This document shows, in pieces, positions 11,301-24,376 of a stretch of DNA of 64,000 bases (the stretch's first letter is position 1; every line of letters starts with the position of its first letter). Origin of the DNA: Stratiolaelaps scimitus (lineage: Eukaryota; Arthropoda; Arachnida; Mesostigmata; Laelapidae); assembly GCA_019614645.1 (NCBI GenBank), contig JABWDB010000004.1, positions 5,518,001-5,582,000 of the forward strand. The letters are read 5' to 3'. The notes under the pieces were generated by a model that saw nothing but the letters and a program-made list of their open reading frames with translations, was not told the origin of the DNA and searched no databases. The translations under genes were made by a program, and so were the position numbers.

Positions 11301-13440
11301 TCCTGCTTATTACAATGTTTCGCCGCATTTGCGTCCATCATGAAGAATGAATTTGCGTCTGCGGTTTGAATTGAAGTGTGCTACCACTACAACGAGCACT
11401 GCCTACTAGCTTGTCTCTTTTTTTCACCGCGTTACCCGTTGCGATTGTGTCGGCCGCCAGTAGGAGAGGCGCAGGCCTCGACTACTTACTATGGGTGGGA
11501 CACATGCACAAAGACGCGCTGGATGAGGCGTACCCAACGAAGGAAAGCTGTACCAAAACGAGCTACTAGGAGAGTTTCCAAGACGATGGTGGTGGGGGGG
11601 GGCGACGGCGACGGTAGCGGCGTCTACCAGCGGATGGTAGTAGCGTGGAAGCCGCGTAGACCGAAGGAGAGTGTGGTGTATGGGAGAGATGAAGTGTAAG
11701 AGGGTATGGTTCAGCGGAGAGTGTGAACGCGAGCCACGTACCGCTGGCAGGAACATCGAGGAAGAAAAAGAAAAAGAAGATGAACACGAAGCAAGAAGGA
11801 ACAAGGCGGAAGAGAGTGATCAAAGCGTGAGAGATAGAGAGAGAGAGAGAGAGTGTGTGTAAAAGGCTGCGTGGTTGCGGCCGGCCGGCTCCGAGAGACA
11901 GGGGCGTTGGATGCAAGGGAAAGACGACTCCTCGCCCGGCTGCTTTTCGTTGGTGTTCTTCCTTCCATGATCCCCTTCGCCCATTTTCACTGGGAGGATT
12001 CCGCAGCATACCGTCGCAGTCGAGCAGGCCGGAAGACAGTTGCCGTCCGCTTGTCTGCCGCCTTCCCATCTTCTGGCGGGGTTTGCAAGGCGCCGCCTGC
12101 GTCGGTTTCGTGCGGGTGCTGCCGGGCAGTGTTGTTCGGTGGAAGAACCGACTGAGCAAAAGAGGGAAAAACCAGGACAGACAGAGGCAGACATAGAAAA
12201 AGGTTGTGTGTGAGTGAGTAAGAGAGAGAGAGAAAAAGAGAACGAGTGCGTGAGTAGTCTAAGCTGTTGAGGTCCAATCCATCACCCATAATAACCTGCG
12301 TGGAGGGGAGAGGCTTCGCGGGGAGAGAGAAGGAAGAAAGGAGAGGAAGAAAGAAAGACCCTACCCGCGGACCTCTCTTTTTCGCTCAGTTCTTCTTCGC
12401 TCAAACCCGCAACAGCGTCCTCGTTTGGGGTTGGCCAACCTCTCTTCCTTTCGTTCAGCCGGGTCTTCGCCAGCCCTCGCTGGCCCTTGCCTTGGCGTTC
12501 CGTTACGCCCGCGGCTTCAAAACCCAAATACCGCGGTGGCAGGCGTAGCTGAGGTGGCCACGCCGGCAGTAGCAGCCAAGCCAGTTCACGAAAAATCCGT
12601 GCGGCCAGGCAGCAGCGTGGAGCGCCCGCAAACGTCAGAGGCAAAAGTGCGAGGGAGAGAGTAGGAGAAACAGGGGGAACCAGCGTGGCAAAGGGCGTAA
12701 GAGAACCCTAAGGACGGCCGAACTAGCAGTAGACAGCGGCAAGCGGCAACAGCAGTAGTAGGAGAAGTCGAACGAAGAAGAGGCCCCTCGTGTTGCTGAA
12801 GCCCCTTCTGCTCCAAGGGGTGTGGTCGGCTGACAGCACACAGGGTGAGCCCCCGGTCCGGGCTGGGCCGGGCCTCGCCAGACCAGGCCACCCGGTGCGA
12901 AGTCTGTTCTGTGGAAGCTACGTTTCGCCGCCTTACGAGCGACTCCACGGCGGGCCGATGGCTCGCAGCGCGCCCGCAAAAAGGCGGAAATGATAGAGAA
13001 TTTATTTCTAGATTTAAAAAAGTTGCGCTAGAGCTAAAGCATGGTGAAGGTGAAGGTGGTGGGGGCACTGGTGGTGGTCGTGCTGCTACTACTGGTGCCA
13101 GAGAAATTTATAGAGGCAGTCGTGGAAGAGCACTAGGCCTTCCCGAGGCAGCAAAACCAGCGCGGCGAGGAGGCACGGAGCATGCGGCAGGTTGACGGAC
13201 GCGAGAACCCTTTTTCTCCTCCTGCAGCAGCTCGGTTCTCTCGGCTTCTGCGGGCTTTCTCTCTTCCTAGATTTTTGCTTGGTAGCCCTGCATCTGCATT
13301 GGGACCTCGAAGGGTGCCGACGCAGACTTCACCTTAAACCCCCGATCGCCGATACTGCCCTCCATAGACAAACAGCACAAGGCAACTACCAGCACACGCG
13401 AACTCCTTTTTTTTGGCTATACACGGAAGGCGGATAACGT
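11301..13440. other. GC-rich, strand-biased purine block
   Basis: The plus strand is strongly purine-rich between about 11560 and 12340 (GA runs at about 11828-11860 and 12220-12240), then turns C-rich. Open frames of up to 197 codons occur on the minus strand but are Ser/Pro/Leu low complexity, and several frames are open at once. No domain was recognised. A 31-codon hydrophobic open frame at 13041-13136 is noted in the findings. Confidence 0.5.
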
Positions 13441-14635
13441 TACTCAACGTTCGTATTTTTAACGTTGTAACATCCGAAGCGATGCGATTGGTCGTCGAGG
13501 GCAGTCGTGCGAATCGCAAGTTGCTTCGTAGGGGCAATGTATATGTACATCTGATCCTTGAGTTATTTACTCGACGACGATGAAGACGAGGAGGCGGGAA
13601 ATATACGGAAAACACGCTGAATAGAATAGTCAGCTAGCAAGGTTTGGATAGACGTAAAAGCAGGCCAGGCCTAGACCTTGACCTGTGCAGAGGTCGCGCA
13701 CTGCCGATGTATATGACGTTTCTTTTGCCATTAGCAGATCCCCAGCTGACTTTCCATGGCAGGCCTCGGCAGCAGGTGTATATGAGTATGAGGAAGCAAC
13801 TGACCAATGGCACTCGACAAAGAAGGTCTTGCAAACAGTGGTGCAACGGATTTTCGATCCGGGACAATCCGAGTAAAGGACAACGTGTTTCGTTTGACCA
13901 AGTTGCGCCGATGTGGTCTCCATCGGTAAAGACCGGGGCGTTTTCGTCGTCACACTGTCTTGTTTTCGTAAGGAGGAAAACTATATCGACTACAGGAGGT
14001 TACGAAGTATGTATATTCAAAAAAAATCCATTTCAAATTGTTCGAGTCTGAATTGAGCACAGGGACTCACATGGCGTATGCAGCATAGCGGCCGTTGGTG
14101 ACTACTCACGACTTACTTTAGAATCCGACGAGCTAGTGAAACCTCGCTGATCCCACACGTTTTTACAATACGGTGGTCCGGCCATTGAAAAGTTGCTTAT
14201 GTACGAGGAGCGTGATGTTTTTTTGATAAAGCTAGCATTGGTCTAGACTTACCGAATTGACGCACTGAAATTGATATCCGCCTCAGCAAACTTTTGTGAA
14301 CCCTTGTGCCGAAACACTGACTAGATATTGAGCGTACATATCCACGCGCGCAGTTTGGAAACAAAAACGTTTCGTAGGGTGTAACAAAGACGTCGGCACT
14401 AAATGGAACGCTCCCTATTTGGGGAAGCATGCAACAGGTACATTCACATAACAGATATCTCCCTCGTTCCGTTGGTCATACCCACGGCGCCGGGTGTCCA
14501 TATTACGGGCTATATAAACTGACATAAAATGATAGAGCGGAGCGTTTCGAAAATCAAAGCAAATCCGATCTACCTATCCACTCATCCCCTTGTTCAGGCG
14601 TACCTTTCAACCCGGTACGCAGGTTAAAGTGATGT

Positions 14636-14660
14636 GGTGGCCTACTGAAAGTAGGCCACC
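14636..14660. repeat. Hairpin, 11-bp perfect arms, 3-base loop
   Basis: GGTGGCCTACT at 14636-14646 and its complement at 14650-14660 flank GAA. The tight, GC-containing stem would be very stable in RNA. Confidence 0.85.
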
Positions 14661-15167
14661 GTATGACGGCTATTTTGTAGCCAGCAACATCCCACAGTGA
14701 GAGCCTTTTTCCACACCACTCTCCATCCTCTGGACTTGATCGGTTGTCAGTACGTTCCCCGCTCCGTGACCCCTACATGTTGTTTTCAGCGCGGACCCGA
14801 GCCAGGGGTCTGCTCAGGCCGTCCGACCGCTTGCTCTGCCAGACCAATGATACCTGTCCCGCTGAGGCTACGCGCGTCCATTGGGAAGCTTACTGAGGCT
14901 ACAGAGGGCCTTTAAGAGACGGGAAGGACGTAAACGATTTTCTCTCATCGGCCGCCATCCTGTTGCCACCTTCGGCACTCGGATCGCCATACCCAATCCC
15001 CGGACGTTGGCACACGGCTGCCACAGACCGCTCGCTGTCAAAAGCCGACCGAAACATAAATCAGATTTAACCTGTTCTCGACTATATCGATCTCGGGACG
15101 CTGTATTGAGCCGCCGGCCTCCTGAAAGGTTGTCGATACGTCCACCGTACATGATAGCATGGGTTGT

Positions 15168-15210
15168 GCACATCAGGTATATTATACCTATTCGAGTATA
15201 GCTGATGTGC
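15168..15210. repeat. Nested hairpins
   Basis: The outer arm GCACATCA at 15168-15175 pairs with 15203-15210. Inside it AGGTATA at 15175-15181 pairs with 15183-15189 around one base. Confidence 0.75.
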
Positions 15211-16150
15211 CGTAGAGGGAACCCCGCGGTAAATGGTAGTCAGCTGCCTGTTTCTCGCGTTCTGCTATAGGTACCTCGCCACTAATGTTAGTGTAAGCTA
15301 TCACGGCAATTTGCTTCTCGACCAAGACGGACGACAACCAATAATACTAATAATGATTATAATTATATTGATACGTTGGACTTAATTTACGTGCCAGATT
15401 AGTATAAATCAGATTTATGGAGCGAATATACTGCCGCGGATAACGACTATGGATTATACCCCTTTCAACGAATACTAACAATAGAGATAGTTCATATTAA
15501 AAAAGATCAAAAGTAATTATTAGCTTATCGTAAAACGAATGACAATTCCGTTCCAGAGATGGCCGGGTCAAAATCTCTGTCGGTTCGCATGTTCACGCCC
15601 CTCGTTCGTCGCGATATCAACATCCCTGGATCAGCGGCTTTATTCAACAATTTTTTTTTTAACAAAATATTTCGCTGACTCTCAGCGGAAAGGATTTCAG
15701 CCCAAACCATATGTGTTTCCTGTCTAACTCTTCAGCGATGCTAAACATTATCTTTACACTAACGTATCAAGCCTATTACCTACATGCGAAAATCTCGAAA
15801 AACGTATAATTCCATTCGGATGTCGTCATGGAGATAGTATCCTTTTTGGGACGCTCCTAATTTGCATTTCTGTTGCTTTTCCATAGGTTCAATGGAAGAG
15901 GGCGCAGGCTCAATTGTGTCGAGCAGTCAAAAGCATGAAAAGGAACCAGTCAAAAGCTGCCTTGTCACTCCAAATGAGACAGCCAGACTGTTCGGCGACT
16001 TCGTTTGAAACCGACCTTGCCTCCAGCTCTAAAATGCATGTTCCAGTTATTTTTCGACGTTCTGTTTTTGCGATCCTGTTGCTCTCTGATCTCTCTCTCT
16101 CTCCTCTCTCCTCTCTCGTCTTTACAATAACGATAGGCGAGCCCATCTAA

Positions 16151-17060
16151 CCAAAACTGAGTGTGGAGCCCAAGTCACTAACACCTTCTATACTAGGCAC
16201 TTGTCCTAGCTCGACCACTCGGGTATCGTTCGGGCCACTATTCTGCCCGATTCCCAAACCCCACCGCCGGGTTGCAGCTCTCGTCTCAACAGCCGGCATG
16301 ACACTCAGCTAGCAGGACACCAAGCCCGGCACCCCAGCAAAGGCTACTCCTTTAGCCTATTCCCTTTCTTCGTCCTCGGCCTGGTTCCAACTTGAGAGAA
16401 AGTGAGCCCATAGCCAGTAGGGCAGTTGGTGAGAAGAGCGCCCGCCGGCAAAAGCAACTCGACTCGAAGCTCCTAGCTCACTCTGTGTTGGCAAGGCAAT
16501 AACGTGGAAAAGTTTATGGCCTCAGCCATTGCAACAAGCATGGCTGGCGTGCAGCCTGCCTACCCCCGACTACCCCTTCGCTCCCTAACCGAAACCCGCA
16601 CTCGGGCCCCCAAAGGCTACGCCGCAGCAGCCGCTACGGCTACAGCTCGAAGTCGCCGCGGCATGCTGCTTTAACCATGTGCTGGCTCCAACAGCAGGCT
16701 TACCCAGCTGATACCTTGGAGAATCGCTTCTAGGCCAAAGGAGACTCGCCCGCTTTGGGTAAGCGTTAGGCGATCGTCGTCGTCGTGGTGGTGGTGGCGG
16801 CAGTTAACGCCATCGGGCAGCCAAAGGGACTTCTCTGTTAACCGTCGACCAACTGGCTGGTAGTCATGCAGACGGGGTAAACCGAACCGCCGGCTGCGGG
16901 CTTGGGAGGCAAGGAAGGGCTCCTCGCCAGCATATTATCCCTTGACCCCGGCTATGCCCTACGAAGATCGCACCCTCGCATATGCGGCGCTGAAGCCAAC
17001 CACCCCACCGTTACTGAACACCTCGACCGGCGTCCCTGCTGGCCTGAAGACTCGTGAAGA
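16151..17060. other. GC-rich block lacking any long open frame
   Basis: Unlike the other GC-rich blocks, no frame on either strand stays open for 60 codons across about 900 bases, although GC-rich DNA has few chance stops. I checked it by eye for rRNA, tRNA and SINE signatures and recognised none. A CGTCGTCGTCGT-GGTGGTGG run lies near 16773-16800. Confidence 0.5.
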
Positions 17061-19800
17061 TTAGGTGCTTTAAATCAGTTGTGGGCAGCATAGTGGCCGA
17101 CCATTAAACTCAGCCTTCGCACTGCAGCCCCCCCTGCTCCTTCCACATGTCGCCTTCGCCGCCATGCAATCGTGGATGTGGAGCGTGTAAACAAGTTTTA
17201 CGCCATTTGATCTGTGGAGGTGCGAACGAGCAGACCTAACGTCTTGCAGGGCTTCCAAAGCAACAGTGAACACGCAGGCCGAGTTTACAATCTTCGAGAA
17301 AGATTCGGCCTTATTCCATTCCGAAGCCACACAGTGTCCGTTCTCACTGGTCGTGATCACCGGGTTGGCAAACAGTTACATAGTGTATTCATAGTCGAAC
17401 AGTTTTCGTAGAGGACGAAATTGAAGAGTGTTGAACAACGAGAGAGCGTCAACGCGTATACTTTGAATGTATTACGTATAAACGCGTATACCATTATAAG
17501 CATTGCTGTTGTAGCAAATTCACTTTAACTGGTTCTGAGGGTCAAATTTATTAGTCATATTATGCTTAGCTATTTGGATAGTTCGCGACTATCCCGAGAA
17601 CATAGTTTCATTTTAGCTCATTTACTATTTATTACTAGTAATATTAGAAAAAAAAACTGTATTATTACTAAAGAAATCAATAACCGGCTTATAAAATGGA
17701 CAACAATTTATGAGGAATTTATTTTTCTATTTTAAAGCCACGCCAAGTTGTAGAAGGGTCTAGGCTAGCCACAGAATTTAGAATGCCAGAATAACCTCCT
17801 GCAGTATGCTACAGGCCCGGACGATGCAGCTAGACTGAAAGCCACAAAGGTGATGAGCTTGCCACTGTTGCAGCGAGCAAAGAGAGATCTTTCCCGGATG
17901 AAATCCTCATCGGCGCTAAGCTTATCCTTTTGCGAAGTTTACGCAGTTGAAGGGGTGTAACTACATGGCGAAAATGCCTTAAAACAAATTGACGAATCTT
18001 GTTGCCTTCACTGTTCGTGATCGCGCTCGTAACGATCTGGGAACGACCGTGTTTACCAAAGCGAACTGGTGGTTGAAACCGAATGAAGATGACATTCAAT
18101 GGGAACAAGAAAAAACATTTGTAGCGTTACAAACATCGACTATCACCTATGTATAAACATATATAAACCTCATACGTAAACAAATGGCTATTAGCTTCGG
18201 GAAACGCGCCAATTAACACGTATCTAATTAGCATTTGGAAGAGATCCAAGCCAACGCTGGCCCTGGATGCGTCATCATGCTTTTGGGAAGCATAAATAAT
18301 CTTCTAATGTCGACCACGAGAGTCACTCCGCGCTGTTCATATTGATCTTCATATTCTCTGCCGTTGTGCCTCAAAGGTGGTCAAGTTTACAGAAAAATTA
18401 AATGCGACTATATTTACCTGTTAAGTCTCGCCCGTCTGCCGTAGGTCGCTGCCACAGGTTTATCTATGGCCCGTCTTACAAATATGATCACGTTACACAA
18501 AGCCCATATATGTAATTAGTTATTGACGGAATGCGATGGTTACTATGCGCCAGGACGAGAATCCGAGAACCGTGTGCCTTCTGAGTCACTTCCGTGCGTT
18601 GGTAGAATGTCGAGTTGAGACCAGCGATGTATACGACTACAAATGCAATAATAATAAAAATAAATAGCCTATTTTTTAAAGATCGTTCACAGAACCTGAG
18701 AGTATATGTAGTGCTTATTTTAATATATAAAATAATTAGTGGCATAGTTGGGGAGAGTGCGTGGCGCAAGAGGCGTCACACTGAGGCTGTCATGGACCAC
18801 CAGAGGCTTTTATTCCCAAGATTTTACAATGACTACATAGAGAACGTTGTTGGCCTGTTCGGAAGAACTCTGCCGCCGCCAGGCCCGGTTAGGTATTTCT
18901 ACGAGATCCAGCCTTTGGGAGCGTGCAGTTGTACCTAATTGGATAAACAGTGTATTCCAATAGAACAGGGCACCCAGGTGTGGGGAGGAATCTGCATGTC
19001 TCATCAAGCGATCAGGGACTGAAGTCACTTCAGGTAGTCTCAGGAGAATTTCCCTTCTCGTCGTATCGAGGGAGAATTTGGTGAGACGAAAAATGGAATT
19101 TACGATAGATGCGAAGATATATATATATATATATAATGTGTGAACCGATTGATAATACATTGAGTTGTTGTCCCCGGCCAATGTTTTATATACATATATA
19201 TCCTTGATTGTCGGGAGCGAACGAGGTAAATCCGCAGTGACGCTTGAGTGTGTTCATTGATTAACAAATCTTCGATTCGTCATCGAAACGAGCCATGGCT
19301 GTGGTGGGTGGCGTGGACGAACCTTTCCATTGGACAACGTCGAAATACTGAAGTCTCGAGAGAAAATCTGTGTTAAATCCGTGTGGCTGGCTGGAGGCGC
19401 CGATTGTCGTCCTCGTATGTAGTCCCCTGTTCCGCTTGATTAAGTGATCCATTCAACTAGCTAATGTGACAAAGAACTGAAAGTATGAAGCCATACTTTC
19501 CCCAATAGAAAATCCACTCGAATCCACTCGAAAGCCATTAGATCGCCTTTGGAGGGACACAAGAATAGCCACGGCACTTTAAACCCATCGGGAGTGGCTA
19601 TACAACACTGGCAAGCGAATATTATGGTTGTGCCCTATAGACACGAAACGTGCCAACCGAGCTGATCACATGATCATACAGATGTACTACATATCAATGC
19701 GCTTGGAGTTTAGCAGGCCGACAGCGTCAATACATTTCGATTGAAAAATCAACTACGATACAGTTTAGTTCACTTTTGTCAGTGGCCAACAATAATAACA
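17061..19800. other. Gene-free AT-leaning segment
   Basis: No exon or element was recognised. There is an AT microsatellite at about 19116-19135 and a short tandem AATCCACTCG duplication near 19511-19531. Confidence 0.55.
19116..19135. repeat. (AT)n microsatellite
   Basis: A pure AT dinucleotide tract. Confidence 0.9.
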
Positions 19801-19822
19801 ATTACATGCTCGCTAAATGAAG

Positions 19823-19890
19823 ATATATACGCATATATATATTTTCTATATATATATAGCTATATATGTATATATATATATTCTATATAG
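19823..19890. repeat. Compound AT-rich microsatellite
   Basis: Several TA runs broken by TTTCTA, GC and GTA steps, making an almost G/C-free stretch of about 65 bases. Confidence 0.85.
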
Positions 19891-21409
19891 ATTCTACATA
19901 TGTAGAAGTTCCACAGACTTTCGTTCGCGGAGAACAGAACCAGTCTTGTGCATTTGTTAGCAGCATGCATATCTTTAAACCATGTCTACCAGCAGCAGCT
20001 CAAAGTGTCGCCTTCGTATCTACGTGTGTTGGTGTTAAGCTCCGTATTGTTGTTCGGGGTTTTGCTACGCGAGTATCCAGCTACCTCTGCCCCGGCTTCC
20101 TTGTCATCGCTATTGTTCGAAAAGATTACCCCGTATTTCATGGCAACCGTCGGTGTTGTTTCTTGTTCGTGTCATTGTTGCGGTGTGCTTCCACAAACGA
20201 CTATCGGCGTCCTGAGCGGCGCTCCCAATTCTACTTGTTCTACAACAACTGCTACCACTAAGCCCTTCGTTGTGCCACCAGGCAAGGTCTTCCCAAGATT
20301 TGCTTGCGTTTAACCTCTCGGAGCGATGGCAACAGACAGCGGCGGCAGCCGTATCTGTTGCCATTGCTGCTGCGGCTGCGGTTATCGTCCATGTTGTTGT
20401 TATTGTTGTACGATGGACCGAGGTACACGCGCCGAGCAGGTAGTATCGATGCTCCGTCCGCTGCTTTGCCGCGTTGTACATTAGTAACACGGAACATCGC
20501 CAGCTGCCTTTGGTTCACTCCCATGGATCCCTGCCGTCAGCAGCGAATGAAGGTCCATCCAGCGCGGAGGCCCTACGCGGGAATTCAGTTCCCTCGTTTG
20601 CTCTTCCGCCGTAACAGAGCAAGCAGAGCGACGTTGACGCGCGGACGTCCAGCGCAGAACGGGGGATTCAGGCCCAGATGGGATTGGGGGGCGAGAAACC
20701 TCTCCACCTGCGCTAGCGCCCGACCGACCGCTTGCAGGCACAACAATACCCAGTACGGTAGTTATGTGGACGACGAGAACCATCAACGAGGAACAGCAAA
20801 CGCCAGCAGCAAATGCGGATAAAACAGTGGCAGTCGAGGCGGTGGCAGTAGTAGTAGGCGGTGATCAGTCGACGCAATTCCTTGAATTGGACAGACGACC
20901 AAACGAACGAAAGTTTGCGAACAAGAGTTTACCCAAAGCTTTGCACCCCAATACAACCCCTCCTCAACCCCACCAACCTCGCCACCATTCCATGTCTCAA
21001 CCTGCTCCGCCTGGTGCTCACCTCAAATGACGGGACATTTGTCCACATGGCTCATTGCGTACGCGGTATATCATCTTGTATTGTAAGTATCATCGTTGCC
21101 AGTCAGAGTTGTTGGGAGGCCGAAAACCTCTGGGGGTTAGAGGGTGAGCCATCAAGTGACAATCTGAGAGTGAATAAACTAAAAATATAACGAATCAATG
21201 AGCTAAAAGTCTTATTCTCTATCTCCGCCTCCACCCCAGCTACCAATGTTGGCGGCCATCAGCGTCGTGTCTGATGCTGTATCTATGGTCCGCTCGATAT
21301 CTCTCTCTGTCTCCCGTTACACGTAATAACTTACTTTATTTAATTACTCATGTGGGCGTCTTGTGTAGGTCTGTGATACTTTGTACGGCTCGAACCTGCA
21401 GCTGCTATG

Positions 21410-21444
21410 TATATACATATATATATATATATATAGAGAGAGAG
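21410..21444. repeat. Compound (TA)n(GA)n microsatellite
   Basis: A TA tract passes directly into a GA tract. Confidence 0.85.
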
Positions 21445-22321
21445 TCGTTTCGGAGTGCGTTTACCAGTTGGCCGTGGTCTCTTCCCCCGATCGCAGCGGT
21501 CAAAACGCTGCCGAATCACGTCATTCTTGCCGAGAGCTGAGCTCAGCCAAGATGAGGCGGGGCAAGCATCATAATTGTCCCGCTAATAGGATAGAGCAAA
21601 AAAATCATTCAACAAATAAGCAGAATCCTGTGGCTGATAATAAATAAACACATATATTGAACAATTTCCAATTGCTGGCCGTAATCCCATTGATGCAAAT
21701 GCTGCCTTAATGCAGAATCGCCTTAATGCAAAAAAAGGATCTACGATAATCGACGACATATATCTCGTCTCAGCCTCCGCCGCAAAGTAGCTTGGACGTT
21801 TCTCGCCATGTTCCACGTCCAGCTCGTCATTGCCGACCCATTGGTGGCGGGCAGCCACTGTGGCCGTACCGATCAAGTGTTTCATTTAGGTGGATCTACA
21901 GGTTGTCGTCGATCGAAAATAAAAATCGACCGTGGTTTACGATTGGCCTCATCGCTGAATGCGCTGTTGTCGCGGGCCGTACGAAGAATTGGACCCCAGT
22001 ACGATTGTCTGTCAGTTGAGACTACCGTCACAGCGAGTTGTTGCTAGCTCAATTCAGCTATGTTTGTGATGTCCACCGCCGACGTATGACGATTTTAGTG
22101 TCTCACGATATCGAATCACGGTAACACTTCAGCTATTTTACAGCGTTGTCAACGGCAGCTCGCCGCGCATCTCTTTCTGCTTTGTCCGCTTCTTCATCTG
22201 TCCACCGGTTCACATGCGAGTAGTAGCGGATTAGTCGATCAGCCTCGACCAACATGGGCATGTTCGACTATATATTATGTTCCTACTTCGGCGTTCGTTC
22301 GAATCCACTGCTTAACTCGAC

Positions 22322-22355
22322 ACGACGACGACGACAACAACAACAATAACAACAA
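22322..22355. repeat. Compound (GAC)n(AAC)n repeat
   Basis: GAC triplets grade into AAC/AAT triplets. Confidence 0.85.
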
Positions 22356-23832
22356 TAGACATCCCTGTCTTCTATTTGAACGGAGACACGAGCCTAGTCA
22401 TAATGTCGCCGGTATCGCGCGACGCCTACGTCAATGCCGGGCGCCGACCCACTTTTGTCTGCTTTTGGAAATCTCCATGCGCACAATATGCATACATAAT
22501 CGGGGAGAGAGGAGAAACCTTGGCGCTGCTGTCGCTGCCGCTAGTGTCGTATCCCAACGCAATAAGTAAACGTCGCTTTGTCCGTCATACTCGGCCTGTC
22601 CCTGTTTTACTCGAGGCTGAGTGTCCTGCTGCGCCTGCTGAGGGAACTTTTCAGTTGCTTCTTACCGTAATGCGCAAGATCTGCCTTGCTGCTTCGATAG
22701 GCAATAGCAGTCGTCGTTGTAGTAGTGTAATCGTAGCGGTGGTAGTGGTTGAATGCGCAGCCATGGTGTAAATAGAACGCAAAGCACGAGCTCTGGTCGC
22801 GGCTCTCGAGACCATTGCCCGATCCATGTATCCAGTGATACTCCGATCTTCGTGCCAATGAATAGAAAGAGTTACTTGGTCGTCCTGCAAGACGGCCGGT
22901 ACGCGGCTGATCAGCGGCTTCGGTTCGCTTGTGCTTGCCGGAGGAGCATGCCGTCAGGCAAACTACCCAGCGAAGGAGAGAGAGAGACCGAGAGAGAGAG
23001 TCGAGCGCAGAAATAGCCGGTCGCGTAGCAGCGGGAGTGATGTTTCAGCGCGCGCGCGTGGACTGTTTGAGCCACTCGCCCGTTAGCGTTGCCGGCTCCG
23101 GCTTGCCACTGCCGACGTGGGCAGGGGCGGACGAGGCAGGGGAACACTCGTTGGTCGTCTAGCGGGTGCCCACGAGCATCGTCAGCCAACCCCGCATCCA
23201 TATGCGTGCGTCTACCGCGCTGCCTGCCGACGTCCCCGGATCTGCTGCAATCGTCGTAAAATCGGAACGCGTCGCAGTAGTAGCGGCAGTCACTTTGCGT
23301 GTCGTAGAGAACACGGGTGAGAAAAGTGACTAGAGGAGTGGAGCACGCAGACACACACACACACACGCGGAGAGAGAGAGGTCTTAGTTGTGGAAAACGG
23401 AACGTCGGGCGGGTCAGGGTTGAGCCCCGCAAACTCCTCACCCCCTAAACAACACCGAGTCGCAGCCCGTGTCCCCTCGTTATTTTATTCCGACTCGTCT
23501 CGCCGCTGTCGCACTTCAAGCCTCTTCAAGTCGAGAGTCGAGACTCGCTCGACGCTCGCTCGACTTTGCTACTTTTGCTACTGGTTCTTCTACTATATGT
23601 ACACTGCTCTTGACTCCCGGCCGCTAGTGGAGCGAACCAGCCCTGCCCACAGTTCGAATGCAGCAGCATAAAAGAAGAACAGCAGTTGAGCTGAGTGAGA
23701 ATCGATCAATTGATCCCCGCCGTTTCGCCGGGATCCGTTTCCCGATGCTGAATGCCGACAGTGACGACAAACGGAAGCCGCTGCGTCTGCAGCGTCTTGC
23801 GGTAGTGTTCAGATTGCATGTGGAAATATATG

Positions 23833-23845
23833 CATGCATACATAC

Positions 23846-23896
<51 letters not shown>
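23833..23896. repeat. Compound (CATA)n(TA)n microsatellite
   Basis: CATA tetranucleotides (about 23833-23860) run into about 36 bases of TA. Similar TA-to-ATAC compounds are at about 49399-49445 and 32935-33025, so the pattern is recurrent in this genome. Confidence 0.9.
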
Positions 23897-23898
<2 letters not shown>

Positions 23899-23904
23899 AA
23901 TGTA

Positions 23905-24060
23905 TAAGGGCAGGTCAAAAGTAGTTTCCTAGTTGAGTCACCGGTAGGTTTTAAGTGGATGAACAGTTGTTGATATTCCAAGCGGAAGTATGTACATCAC
24001 GTTTGGTAAAATGGTGGCGCCACAACAGAAACGAATGGTCCGTGAATGTTTCCGAGTTAC
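23905..24060 (+). mobile_element. Possible Tc1/mariner-type 5' relic
   Basis: An end-like sequence, CAGGTCAAAAGTAGTTTCC (near 23910-23930), is followed after about 80 bases by an ATG at 24012 whose frame begins Met-Val-Ala-Pro-Gln-Gln-Lys and runs about 20 residues before stops. Some arthropod transposases of the mariner superfamily open with a similar Met-x-x-Pro-Gln-Gln-Lys-x-x-Cys segment; that comparison is from memory. No catalytic region or matching opposite terminal repeat was seen downstream. It could be chance. Confidence 0.2.
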
Positions 24061-24296
24061 TGGACATTATGATTGATGACCTGTTAGCCCATAGTTTATC
24101 TATTGTGAGAATGGTTTCATTTCATCGAAGTTTAGATATAGTTTGTTTGTGTTACAGTAAATTGTGTCGTCGAGGTTGTTGTCAGCCGTTATATCTGGTA
24201 CAGCAGGGCACACTCACCGCTGTGGTTATTAGCACAAGACCTCTGCCATCTCAGGCAAACCACGTATAGTGCATATTGCACTGACGATTTTGACAA

Positions 24297-24299
<3 letters not shown>

Positions 24300-24331
<32 letters not shown>

Positions 24332-24376
24332 GGTAACATTTCTCGTTATTATTATTATTATTATTATCATTATTAG
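24300..24376. repeat. (AT)n and (TTA)n microsatellites
   Basis: An AT tract at 24300-24328 and a TTA tract at about 24347-24376 are separated by about 18 bases of unique sequence. Confidence 0.9.

Larger units (their letters stand above)
13441..16150. other. Gene-free segment with several small hairpins
   Basis: No recognised exon. Hairpins are at 14636-14660 and 15168-15210, and a CT-rich run is at about 16090-16118. Four frames are simultaneously open around 13630-14050, which argues against reading any one of them as coding. Confidence 0.5.
19891..23832. other. Mixed GC-rich and neutral non-coding DNA
   Basis: No recognised gene. The 172-codon open frame at 20304-20822 has no domain I know and is matched by an open frame on the opposite strand. 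Microsatellites: TA then GA at about 21410-21444, GAC/AAC triplets at about 22322-22355, and AC then AG at about 23350-23380. Confidence 0.5.

Noticed and set aside
13630..14051. Open frames of 63-135 codons on both strands
   Set aside because: Four frames are open over the same bases, so openness is compositional. None has a recognisable domain.
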